From positions 1 to 64,000 of the forward strand of contig NZ_JAUNDY010000007.1 in NCBI RefSeq assembly GCF_030525845.1: 64,000 nt of DNA, in the 5' to 3' direction. This DNA is from Moraxella sp. Its GTDB lineage: Bacteria; Pseudomonadota; Gammaproteobacteria; Pseudomonadales; Moraxellaceae. The notes under the pieces are model-generated. The model was not told where the DNA came from, searched no databases, and saw nothing but the letters and a program-made list of their open reading frames with translations. Shown here piece by piece: positions 57,516 to 64,000 of this stretch. Position 1 is the first letter of the stretch. Each line of letters begins with the position of its first letter. Both the position numbers and the translations under genes were made by a program.

Positions 57516-58394
57516 ATGACTCAAATTTCTGCATCACTGGTTAAAGAATTGCGTGAGCGTACTGGCTTAGGCATGATGGAATGCAAAAAAGCCCTAGAAG
57601 AGGCAGGTGGCGACATCGAACTTGCCATTGATAACCTACGCAAATCAGGTCAAGCCAAAGCCGCCAAAAAAGCAGGCAACATCGCTGCTGACGGTGCGAT
57701 CATTATCGCTCAGACTGCTGGCAAAGCCCTACTACTAGAAGTAAACTGCCAAACTGACTTCGTTGCCAAAGACGAAAACTTTACTGCGTTTGCTAACAAA
57801 GTGGCTGAATTGGCACTTGCTAACAATACCACAGACGTTGAAGCCATCTCCGCCTTGTCTTATGAAGATGGTGTGAGCGTGGAAGAGGCTCGTGTGGCAT
57901 TGGTACAAAAAATTGGCGAAAACGTTCAAGTTCGCCGTGCCGAAGTTATTGAAGGTGCCAACCTAGCTAGCTACCGTCACGGTTTGCGTATCGGTGTGGT
58001 CGTGTCTTATGAGGGTGGTTCAGAAGAGCTTGGCAAAGCCGTTGCCATGCAAGTTGCCGCCTTTAATCCACTAGCAGTAGATGCAGAGGGCGTACCTGCT
58101 GACATCTTGGCTCGTGAAAAAGACATCATCGAAGCCAAAGCCAAAGAATCTGGTAAGCCTGAAAATGTGGTTGAAAAAATGATTACTGGCGGTATCCAAA
58201 AGTACCTAAACGAAGTAACGCTTGTAAACCAACCTTATGTCATGGACAATGACAAGAAAGTTGGCGATGTACTTAAAGCTGAAAACGCTACCGTTGTTAG
58301 CTTTAAGCGTCTAGAAGTGGGCGAAGGCATCGAGAAAAAGCAAGAAGACTTCGCTGCCGAAGTTGCCGCTGCTCAAGCTGCTGCCAAAGCCTAA
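57516..58394 (+). CDS. tsf: Elongation factor Ts
   Basis: A 292-residue EF-Ts that recharges EF-Tu. N-terminal [21 protein letters not shown], then the [13 protein letters not shown] core, are unmistakable. Followed by a strong terminator. Confidence 0.98.
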   Translation: MTQISASLVKELRERTGLGMMECKKALEEAGGDIELAIDNLRKSGQAKAAKKAGNIAADGAIIIAQTAGKALLLEVNCQTDFVAKDENFTAFANKVAELALANNTTDVEAISALSYEDGVSVEEARVALVQKIGENVQVRRAEVIEGANLASYRHGLRIGVVVSYEGGSEELGKAVAMQVAAFNPLAVDAEGVPADILAREKDIIEAKAKESGKPENVVEKMITGGIQKYLNEVTLVNQPYVMDNDKKVGDVLKAENATVVSFKRLEVGEGIEKKQEDFAAEVAAAQAAAKA

Positions 58395-58409
58395 TCATCG
58401 CTTTGTACA

Positions 58410-58440
58410 AATACGCCAAATGTTCGTTTGGCGTATTTTT
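58410..58440 (+). terminator. Terminator after tsf
   Basis: AATACGCCAAA and TTTGGCGTATT form an 11-bp stem followed by TTTT. A TATAAT at 58452-58457 is likely the pyrE -10. Confidence 0.9.
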
Positions 58441-58485
58441 TATTTTTGGGGTATAATGATAAAAATGCTCTTTAAGGAAATTGTC

Positions 58486-59130
58486 ATGTCTTTTAACCCT
58501 CAAACCTTTATTGAAGTTGCCCTAAAAAATGGCGTGCTAAAATTTGGCGAATTTACCCTAAAATCAGGTCGCATTAGTCCTTATTTTTTTAATGCGGGTC
58601 TCCTTGCCACAGGCGAGCTATTGTCCGTTTTGGCACAGGGCTATGCCGATATGCTTGCCAAAAATGCTAATACCGATGATTTGGTGGTTTTTGGGGCGGC
58701 GTATAAGGGCATTCCTTTTGTCGCCAGCACCGCCCAAGCCCTGTGGCAAAGTCATCAAATCAATGCCCAGTGGGGCTACAACCGCAAAGAAGCCAAAACG
58801 CACGGCGAAGGCGGAATGCTTGTTGGGGCGGATTTGACGGGCAAAAAAGTCTGGGTCATTGACGATGTGATGACCGCAGGCACGGCAATCCGTGAAGTCG
58901 TGGCAATCCTTGACAGCGTGGGGGCAAGTGTGGCGGGCATTATTGTCGCCCTTGACCGTAAAGAAAAAGGGCAGGGCGAAAAGTCCGCCATTCAAGAGTT
59001 AGGCGATGAGTTAAATGTCCCTGTTTTGGCACTTGTGAGTTTTGATGATATTACCCATTATGTCAAAAATAATGGCACGGACGAGCAATACAATTCAATG
59101 GTGCAGTATCGTGAGCAGTATGGGGTGTAA
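58486..59130 (+). CDS. pyrE: Orotate phosphoribosyltransferase
   Basis: A 214-residue enzyme of UMP synthesis. The PRPP-binding motif is VWVIDDVMTAGTAIRE, with FGAAYKGIPF and LKSGRISPYFFNAG. Start 58486 has AAGGAAA upstream. Confidence 0.96.
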   Translation: MSFNPQTFIEVALKNGVLKFGEFTLKSGRISPYFFNAGLLATGELLSVLAQGYADMLAKNANTDDLVVFGAAYKGIPFVASTAQALWQSHQINAQWGYNRKEAKTHGEGGMLVGADLTGKKVWVIDDVMTAGTAIREVVAILDSVGASVAGIIVALDRKEKGQGEKSAIQELGDELNVPVLALVSFDDITHYVKNNGTDEQYNSMVQYREQYGV

Positions 59131-59144
59131 TTAGGGGTTTGATA

Positions 59145-59387
59145 ATGGCGGTTGTTGAAAAAACATTTGCGATCGATGAAAATATTGCAATTGCTTTGGA
59201 TAAAATGATTGATGATAATGAGCAATCTAAATACATCAATGAATTTTTTATGTCTTTAATAGAGCAAAAAAATCGTGAAGCCATAGAAAATATGATTTGG
59301 CATTTTAGTGATGAAATGCCAAATCCGAATGGTAAATCCAGTACGGATTTATTAAGAGAAATTCGGGATAATCATTATCATGCTTAA
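59145..59387 (+). CDS. Antitoxin of a VapBC-type pair
   Basis: An 80-residue protein (MAVVEKTFAIDENIAIALDK) directly upstream of a PIN toxin frame that overlaps its last codons (ATG 59380). The N-terminal segment with KTFAIDENIAIALD fits a ribbon-helix-helix antitoxin, and the tail is acidic. Frame is intact although the toxin is broken. Confidence 0.7.
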   Translation: MAVVEKTFAIDENIAIALDKMIDDNEQSKYINEFFMSLIEQKNREAIENMIWHFSDEMPNPNGKSSTDLLREIRDNHYHA

Positions 59388-59831
59388 TCAAAAAATCGTG
59401 GTTGATGCCAATATTTTTATCAAAATGTTTACGAACACGACAGTCAAATGGCTCGTGAATTTTTGTCATTTTGTAATAAAAACTACATTCAATTTATTGT
59501 ACCCACTTTATTTGAATATGAAGTGATAGGCGTTTGTGTGCAAAGAAAGGTGGATTTAAATAAACTGTTAGGCGGTTTAAACACCTATTATCAAACCAGT
59601 TTAACTTTGCAAAAACCCACCCTTGACGATTGGTAATTAGCCACCACAATTTGTCAAGACGGTAATGACAAAAGTGGTTTTCCGTCAATGTATGACAGTA
59701 TTTATTAAGCGATGGCAATTAACCGCAACATTCATTTTATTACCGCCGACAGTCAACATTTTGCCAAAGCCAATAAACACGGCAGTATTGTATTATTGGA
59801 AAATTGGCAATCATTATTTGATGAAAATTAA
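59380..59831 (+). pseudogene. vapC: VapC-type PIN toxin, frameshifted with two stops
   Basis: The frame from ATG 59380 reads MLNQKIVVDANIFIKM (first PIN Asp), then shifts near 59428-59431, where a lost T would restore YEHDSQMAREFLSF. In the second frame FIVPTLFEYEVIGV (second acidic) continues to DDW, followed by TAA at 59634 and another TAA at 59706. The same frame continues with NRNIHFITADSQHFAKANKH and ends at 59831. Three lesions make it clearly inactive. Confidence 0.88.
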
Positions 59832-59846
59832 ATCAATAGGTAACCT

Positions 59847-60797
59847 ATGAAAAAACTTAACTTCCTTATCGTGATGGACGATATTAAAACCATTAACTAT
59901 AAAAAAGACACTTCGCTTGCAATGGCGTGGGCGATAAAAGACAAAAATCATTCATTAAGCTATTGTCAAATTAGTGATTTGTGGCTTAATAATGGCGAGC
60001 TGATGATTGATTGTCAGGATTTAGAAGTATTTAAAAACCCTGAAAACTTTTATACATTGGGCGAAAAAACCACCGTTAAAGCGACTAACTTTAATGTGAT
60101 TTTGATGCGAAAAGATCCGCCTTTTGATATGAGGTTTTTATATGCACTTCATTTGCTCTCTTATGCCAAACGAGCGGGCGTACTTGTGGTCAATGACCCA
60201 GAAAGCGTTAAAAATTGCAATGAAAAATTATTCGCCACCGAATTTCCCCATTTAATGACCCCAACGGTTGTTAGTCAAAAAGAGTTACATATCCGTGAAT
60301 TTATCAAAACGCATCAAGATGTAATTGTTAAACCCTTAGACGGTATGGGCGGAATGGGTATTTTTCGTTTGACGACTGATAATCCAAACATCGGCTCTAC
60401 TTTGGAATTATTGACCCAAAATGAGACCCTACCCATTATGGCTCAAAAATTTATCCCAGAAATCAAAGATGGCGATAAACGCATTTTGATTGTCGGTGGT
60501 AAGCCTGTGGACTATTGTTTGGCTCGTATTCCCCAAAAGGGCGAAACAAGGGGCAATTTGGCGGCAGGCGGAACAGGCGTGGCAATGCCACTTTCTGATA
60601 AAGAGCGAGCCTTAGCCAATGAAGTTGCTCCTAAACTTTTAGAAAAAGGCTTGTATTTTGTGGGACTTGATGTGATTGGGGGCTATATTACCGAAATCAA
60701 TGTAACTTCACCCACTTGCGTGCGAGAAATTGATGAGCAATGTGGGACGCAAATTGCGGTGGATTTTGTGGCATTTATTGAAAATCAATTTGCGTAA
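59847..60797 (+). CDS. gshB: Glutathione synthetase
   Basis: A 316-residue ATP-grasp enzyme that joins gamma-glutamylcysteine and glycine. Signature segments: LIVMDDIKTINYKKDTSLA, LMRKDPPFDMRFLYA, VKPLDGMGGMGIFRL and TEINVTSPT. GAGGT-like TAGGTAAC upstream of the start. Length typical. A glycosyltransferase gene follows 9 nt later. Confidence 0.96.
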   Translation: MKKLNFLIVMDDIKTINYKKDTSLAMAWAIKDKNHSLSYCQISDLWLNNGELMIDCQDLEVFKNPENFYTLGEKTTVKATNFNVILMRKDPPFDMRFLYALHLLSYAKRAGVLVVNDPESVKNCNEKLFATEFPHLMTPTVVSQKELHIREFIKTHQDVIVKPLDGMGGMGIFRLTTDNPNIGSTLELLTQNETLPIMAQKFIPEIKDGDKRILIVGGKPVDYCLARIPQKGETRGNLAAGGTGVAMPLSDKERALANEVAPKLLEKGLYFVGLDVIGGYITEINVTSPTCVREIDEQCGTQIAVDFVAFIENQFA

Positions 60798-60806
60798 TTC
60801 ATTGCT

Positions 60807-61607
60807 ATGTCCATTAACATAGATGTCATCATTCCCTGCTACAACACCGCCACGACCTTAGTTCGGGCGGTAGAGAGTGTGCTTGGACAGGATAATTTGG
60901 GTGGCATTTATCTGATTGATGATGGTTCAACAGACGACACTTGGCAAGTGATTGTTGATTTACAAAATACCTACCCCACCCAAATCCATGCCGAACGCCT
61001 ACCCACCAACAAAGGCGTGGCAACCGCTCGCAACTTTGGAGCGATGCTTGCCAAGTCCGATTATGTCGCCTTTTTGGATGCGGACGATACCTATCAGCGT
61101 GAAGCGTTGCAAGCCTGTGCGATGGTGTTTGCCAATTTTGAGGTGGGACTCATTCGCTTGCCAATGACGCCGATTGACCTACCCAAGCGATTTGCTAATC
61201 ATCCTGATTTTTATACCGCTTGGCGGACGTTTGAGATGACCGCAGGGAGCAATATGGTGTTTTATCGCCCGTATTTTCTGGCGTTGGGCGGGTTTGATGA
61301 TGACGAACTTTTCAAGAAGTTTGGTGGTGAAGATGGGGCGTTGGGGCTTGCGACCATTGATACGGCAACAGTAGCAACGTTATTTGACAATCAAGGATTT
61401 GATGTGGGGGTTAATTACCATTGTCATGACACTATGTACGCCAATCATTTATTTAATGCCATGCTATTTGGCGAAAATGTCCGCCACGTCTCACCAGATG
61501 ATGTCGCAAAAGCTAATCAATCTACTCAAAATGCCATCAATAGAGTGCAAAAATTACGACAAATTTTATCAGCACAAAAGGGCAAAATGTCAATCACATT
61601 AAGCTAA
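60807..61607 (+). CDS. Family 2 glycosyltransferase
   Basis: A 266-residue GT-A enzyme. DVIIPCYNTATTLVRAVESV opens the fold, with LIDDGSTDDT and the DxD-type AFLDADDTYQREA. No transmembrane segment. It could act on lipooligosaccharide or another surface glycan; acceptor unknown. Transcribed with gshB. Confidence 0.85.
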   Translation: MSINIDVIIPCYNTATTLVRAVESVLGQDNLGGIYLIDDGSTDDTWQVIVDLQNTYPTQIHAERLPTNKGVATARNFGAMLAKSDYVAFLDADDTYQREALQACAMVFANFEVGLIRLPMTPIDLPKRFANHPDFYTAWRTFEMTAGSNMVFYRPYFLALGGFDDDELFKKFGGEDGALGLATIDTATVATLFDNQGFDVGVNYHCHDTMYANHLFNAMLFGENVRHVSPDDVAKANQSTQNAINRVQKLRQILSAQKGKMSITLS

Positions 61608-61631
61608 ACAACCATAAAGACGCATTTCAGT

Positions 61632-61662
61632 TTGACAAGTAAAAAAAAAAATCGGATATAAT
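61632..61662 (+). promoter_or_regulatory. Sigma70 promoter with poly-A spacer, before the DUF4878 lipoprotein
   Basis: TTGACA (61632-61637) and TATAAT (61657-61662) both match consensus. The spacer is 19 bp and contains a run of 11 A (61641-61651). Confidence 0.8.
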
Positions 61663-61691
61663 GAGACCATTTTTTTAATTTGGAGTTTTTG

Positions 61692-62108
61692 ATGAAAATG
61701 ACAAAATTGGTCGGCGTAGTATGTTTAGGTTTATTTATGGCGGTATTAGTGGGTTGTAGCTCAAAAGGAAGCAATCCAGAGCAGGTGGCTGTCGCTTATG
61801 TGGAATATGCCTATAAAGGTGATGCCGACGGCATGATAAAATTGATGTATTTACCCAAAGAACAAATGAAAGATGGCGGTGAAGAAATTGTTAGGGGTAA
61901 AGTTAAACAAACTGTTGCTAGAGCCGTCGCTGAAGCGGATAGAAAGGGCGGTGTAAAAGAGATTTTGGTTGAAAGCAGTGAAATTGATGAGCCAAATGGC
62001 AAAGGCTTGGTTAAGGTTGTTACTCATTTTAAAAATGAGGGCTCAAAGTCTCAAAATAACCGCATTAAACTTGTTCGTTCCGATAATCAATGGAAAGTCA
62101 ACCCTTGA
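61692..62108 (+). CDS. DUF4878-like lipoprotein
   Basis: A 138-residue lipoprotein. The signal peptide ends LVGC. The mature part (NPEQVAVAYVEYAYKGDADG...) resembles DUF4878, an NTF2-like fold. The function is unknown. ATG 61692 is preferred over an upstream TTG. Its end overlaps the YiiX-like gene by 19 nt. Confidence 0.78.
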   Translation: MKMTKLVGVVCLGLFMAVLVGCSSKGSNPEQVAVAYVEYAYKGDADGMIKLMYLPKEQMKDGGEEIVRGKVKQTVARAVAEADRKGGVKEILVESSEIDEPNGKGLVKVVTHFKNEGSKSQNNRIKLVRSDNQWKVNP

Positions 62109-62722
62109 TATACTTTTTTAAGAAATGCAAGCTATTGTTAGCGGCTTGCATTTTTTTGTTTTTGCAATCATCATCAGTAGTTGACGATATTTATTTTTAT
62201 AATGAAACCAATATAAGAAATCAAATAAAATTGGGAGATTTTATTGTGCGTCAAGGCACAGCTTATGAAAGTAAAATCATTAAAAAGTTCAGTGATAGTA
62301 AATATTCTCATATTGGGTTAATTGTACAAATAAACCCTCAAATCTTAATCATTCATGCCGCCACTGATGACAAAAGTGATAAGCCAAATCAAGTTATATT
62401 GTCTACGTTGTCTGAATTTATTAATCCTAAACTTGCTCGTGGATGGGCGATTTACAGAAATGACAAATTAACCAACCAAGAAATTGATTTTATGGTTAAA
62501 AATACAAAAAGGCGATTGGGCGAACCTTTTTATTTGGCTACAAAAAATGAATCAAAACAGGGTGTTTATTGTACGACATTGATTGCTAATTATTTGCCGA
62601 TAGCAATTTATCAGCAGCTACAGTGGCAAATTATCGATGTGCCAAGTCTGCATGGAGAGATCCTTTATCCAAAAGCATTGATTGATGAGGCGATAGGGTC
62701 AAGACTGATTTATCAAGAGTGA
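62090..62722 (+). CDS. YiiX/YebB-like permuted papain-fold hydrolase
   Basis: A 210-residue protein with an N-terminal hydrophobic signal (residues ~10-30). Catalytic-type His in KYSHIGLIVQ and Cys in GVYCTTLIANYL match the permuted NlpC/P60 arrangement of YiiX-like proteins. Substrate unknown, possibly an amide in the envelope. ATG 62090 overlaps the lipoprotein gene; a TTG at 62105 is an alternative. Confidence 0.75.
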   Translation: MESQPLIYFFKKCKLLLAACIFLFLQSSSVVDDIYFYNETNIRNQIKLGDFIVRQGTAYESKIIKKFSDSKYSHIGLIVQINPQILIIHAATDDKSDKPNQVILSTLSEFINPKLARGWAIYRNDKLTNQEIDFMVKNTKRRLGEPFYLATKNESKQGVYCTTLIANYLPIAIYQQLQWQIIDVPSLHGEILYPKALIDEAIGSRLIYQE

Positions 62723-62872
62723 ATTTATTTCTAAAAATTAACTATTTTGTAATTAAATGTATATAAATTTTGCCACAGTAATATTTTGCCAATCCACATC
62801 AATTTCCCCTTGTAATTTCCTCCTTTTTGTTACAAAATAAGCAGTTATCTTTTAAAAATATCAGAGCAAAAA

Positions 62873-63955
62873 ATGACCAAACAACCCACAATCCTAATGA
62901 TGGCAGCAGGCACAGGCGGACATATTTTTCCAGCACTTGCGGTGGCGGACGAACTGACTGCACAAGGGGCAAAGGTGCATTGGCTTGGCACGCCAAACGG
63001 TATGGAAAACACCCTTGTGGGCGAGCGTTATCCCATGCACCACATTGACATGCAGGGGCTTCGTGGTAAGGGTTTGGCACGGCTTATCAAAATGCCGTTT
63101 ATGCTCTATAACGCAACAAGTGGAGCTAAAAATATCATAAAAAACAACGAAGTAGATGTTGTGGTTGGCTTCGGTGGTTATGTCACTTCGGCAGGGGGCT
63201 TGGCAGGCAAATGGGCGGGCAAGCCACTTATTATCCACGAGCAAAACGCCATTGCAGGAATGAGCAACAAAACGCTCGCTCGCTTTTCGGACAAGGTGCT
63301 ACAAGCCTTTGACAGTGCCTTTGGGGCGAACGGCATTACGGTGGGCAACCCTGTGCGAGATGCGATTGATACGGTCAAATCGCCCGATGAACGGTATAAT
63401 GTTGATGATAAAAGCCCATTAAAAGTCCTAGTCGTGGGTGGTTCTTTGGGGGCAAAAGCCATCAATAACGCCATTGTGGAGCTTTTAAAAACAAGCGACA
63501 AGCCCCTATCTGTCAAACACCAATGCGGTAAGGACAATCATAATGAAATGCTCGTTGCCTATTCACAAGCAGGGATTGATACCAGCAAACACACCTTCCA
63601 GCTAATGCCCTTTATTGACGATATGGCAAGTGTCTATGCGTGGGCGGACATTGTGGTGTGCCGTGCAGGGGCTTTGACGGTAAGCGAGATTGCAAGCGTG
63701 GGTATTGGGGCGATTTTTGTGCCGTTGCCACACGCTGTTGATGACCATCAGACCTTTAACGCCAAATCCTTGACCGACAAAGGGGCAGGAATTTTACTCC
63801 CACAACCTGAGCTTTCTGGGGCAAAATTGGCACAAATTTTAAATAATTTAGACCGCGAGCAATGCCTAACAATGGCAAAAAAAGCCCACGAAAACGCCAA
63901 ACACAATGTCGCCAAAACGGTGGCGGAGATGGTGCTTGCGAGTGTCAAGGGGTAG
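62873..63955 (+). CDS. murG: UDP-GlcNAc:lipid I transferase MurG
   Basis: A 360-residue GT-B enzyme making lipid II. It has AAGTGGHIFPALAVADEL at the start, VVGFGGYVTSAG, HEQNAIAGMSNK, and the VCRAGALTVSEIASVG segment. A 150-bp gap precedes it; the continuing mur cluster lies beyond the window. Confidence 0.97.
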   Translation: MTKQPTILMMAAGTGGHIFPALAVADELTAQGAKVHWLGTPNGMENTLVGERYPMHHIDMQGLRGKGLARLIKMPFMLYNATSGAKNIIKNNEVDVVVGFGGYVTSAGGLAGKWAGKPLIIHEQNAIAGMSNKTLARFSDKVLQAFDSAFGANGITVGNPVRDAIDTVKSPDERYNVDDKSPLKVLVVGGSLGAKAINNAIVELLKTSDKPLSVKHQCGKDNHNEMLVAYSQAGIDTSKHTFQLMPFIDDMASVYAWADIVVCRAGALTVSEIASVGIGAIFVPLPHAVDDHQTFNAKSLTDKGAGILLPQPELSGAKLAQILNNLDREQCLTMAKKAHENAKHNVAKTVAEMVLASVKG

Positions 63956-63982
63956 GACGCTGATTTAAGGCTTAAAAAGCAA

Positions 63983-64000
63983 GGTGTGTATTTATACACC
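63983..64000. repeat. Palindrome after murG
   Basis: GGTGTGTA and TATACACC flank a 2-base loop at the right edge; a hairpin possibly followed by T outside the window. Confidence 0.35.

Noticed and set aside
1..64000. CRISPR array, tRNA or rRNA genes
   Set aside because: Looked for regular repeats and cloverleaf or CCA-like ends in the intergenic gaps and saw none.

Overview
The window looks like a Moraxellaceae chromosome, most probably Moraxella. This is inferred from gene content and protein character, not from a database search. It has moderately low GC and dense genes with short spacers. It carries OxyR/AhpC/AhpF, MinCDE, cmoA/cmoB, EpmC, a LysM/BON protein and a MviN-AmpD-MltB cell-wall group. 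I saw no rRNA, tRNA, prophage or CRISPR array.

Layout. 1-4.2 kb: a type I restriction-modification island on the minus strand (hsdM-hsdS-fic-hsdR, with hsdR cut by the window edge). It contains a Fic gene with a repeat-rich upstream region and a small hairpin element. 4.3-10.7 kb: peroxide defence (old-yellow-enzyme reductase, ahpF, ahpC, oxyR), a YdcH-like gene, a metallohydrolase and an OmpA-like lipoprotein. 11-15.2 kb: acyltransferase, a voltage-sensor-like membrane protein and minCDE. 15.2-19.8 kb: YciO-like gene and epmC, then yceD-rpmF and fabD-fabG-acpP. 19.9-24.3 kb: kbp (ygaU), a candidate small RNA, coaE, tsaD, rpe and small membrane proteins. 24.3-28.5 kb: ccmAB, YbjN-like protein, an exported Sel1-like protein and a class IV HDAC-like enzyme. 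28.5-33.9 kb: an acquired block holding a PD-(D/E)XK nuclease, an IS256-family transposase, a fragment resembling the HDAC gene and a BcgI-like restriction system. 33.9-45.3 kb: valS, coaBC, an SGNH hydrolase, a TauE-like permease, fadD, a TPR/glycosyltransferase, rph and cmoB. 45.3-53 kb: a broken toxin-antitoxin pair, yqhA, cmoA, msrA, mltB, ampD, murJ and a SPOR protein. 53-56.5 kb: a membrane CheA-like kinase with CheY and CheX. 56.6-59.1 kb: rpsB-tsf-pyrE. 59.1-64 kb: a second broken vapC, gshB, a glycosyltransferase, a lipoprotein, a YiiX-like protein and murG.

The strongest unexpected signal is at 20421-20623 on the minus strand, in the gap between kbp and coaE. A roughly 130-nt transcript unit carries five ANGGA motifs, ends in a 13-bp terminator hairpin, has an extended -10 box, and is preceded at about -65 by a near-perfect TGTAAG-N6-CTTACA palindrome. 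This is the architecture of the GacA-activated, CsrA/RsmA-sequestering RNAs (RsmX/Y/Z) of Pseudomonas. Other points worth attention are the CheA-like kinase/CheY/CheX trio with no receptor or CheW, two VapBC-type loci with intact antitoxins but mutated toxins, the transposase-nuclease gene pair, and a poly-A tract inside a sigma70 promoter spacer.
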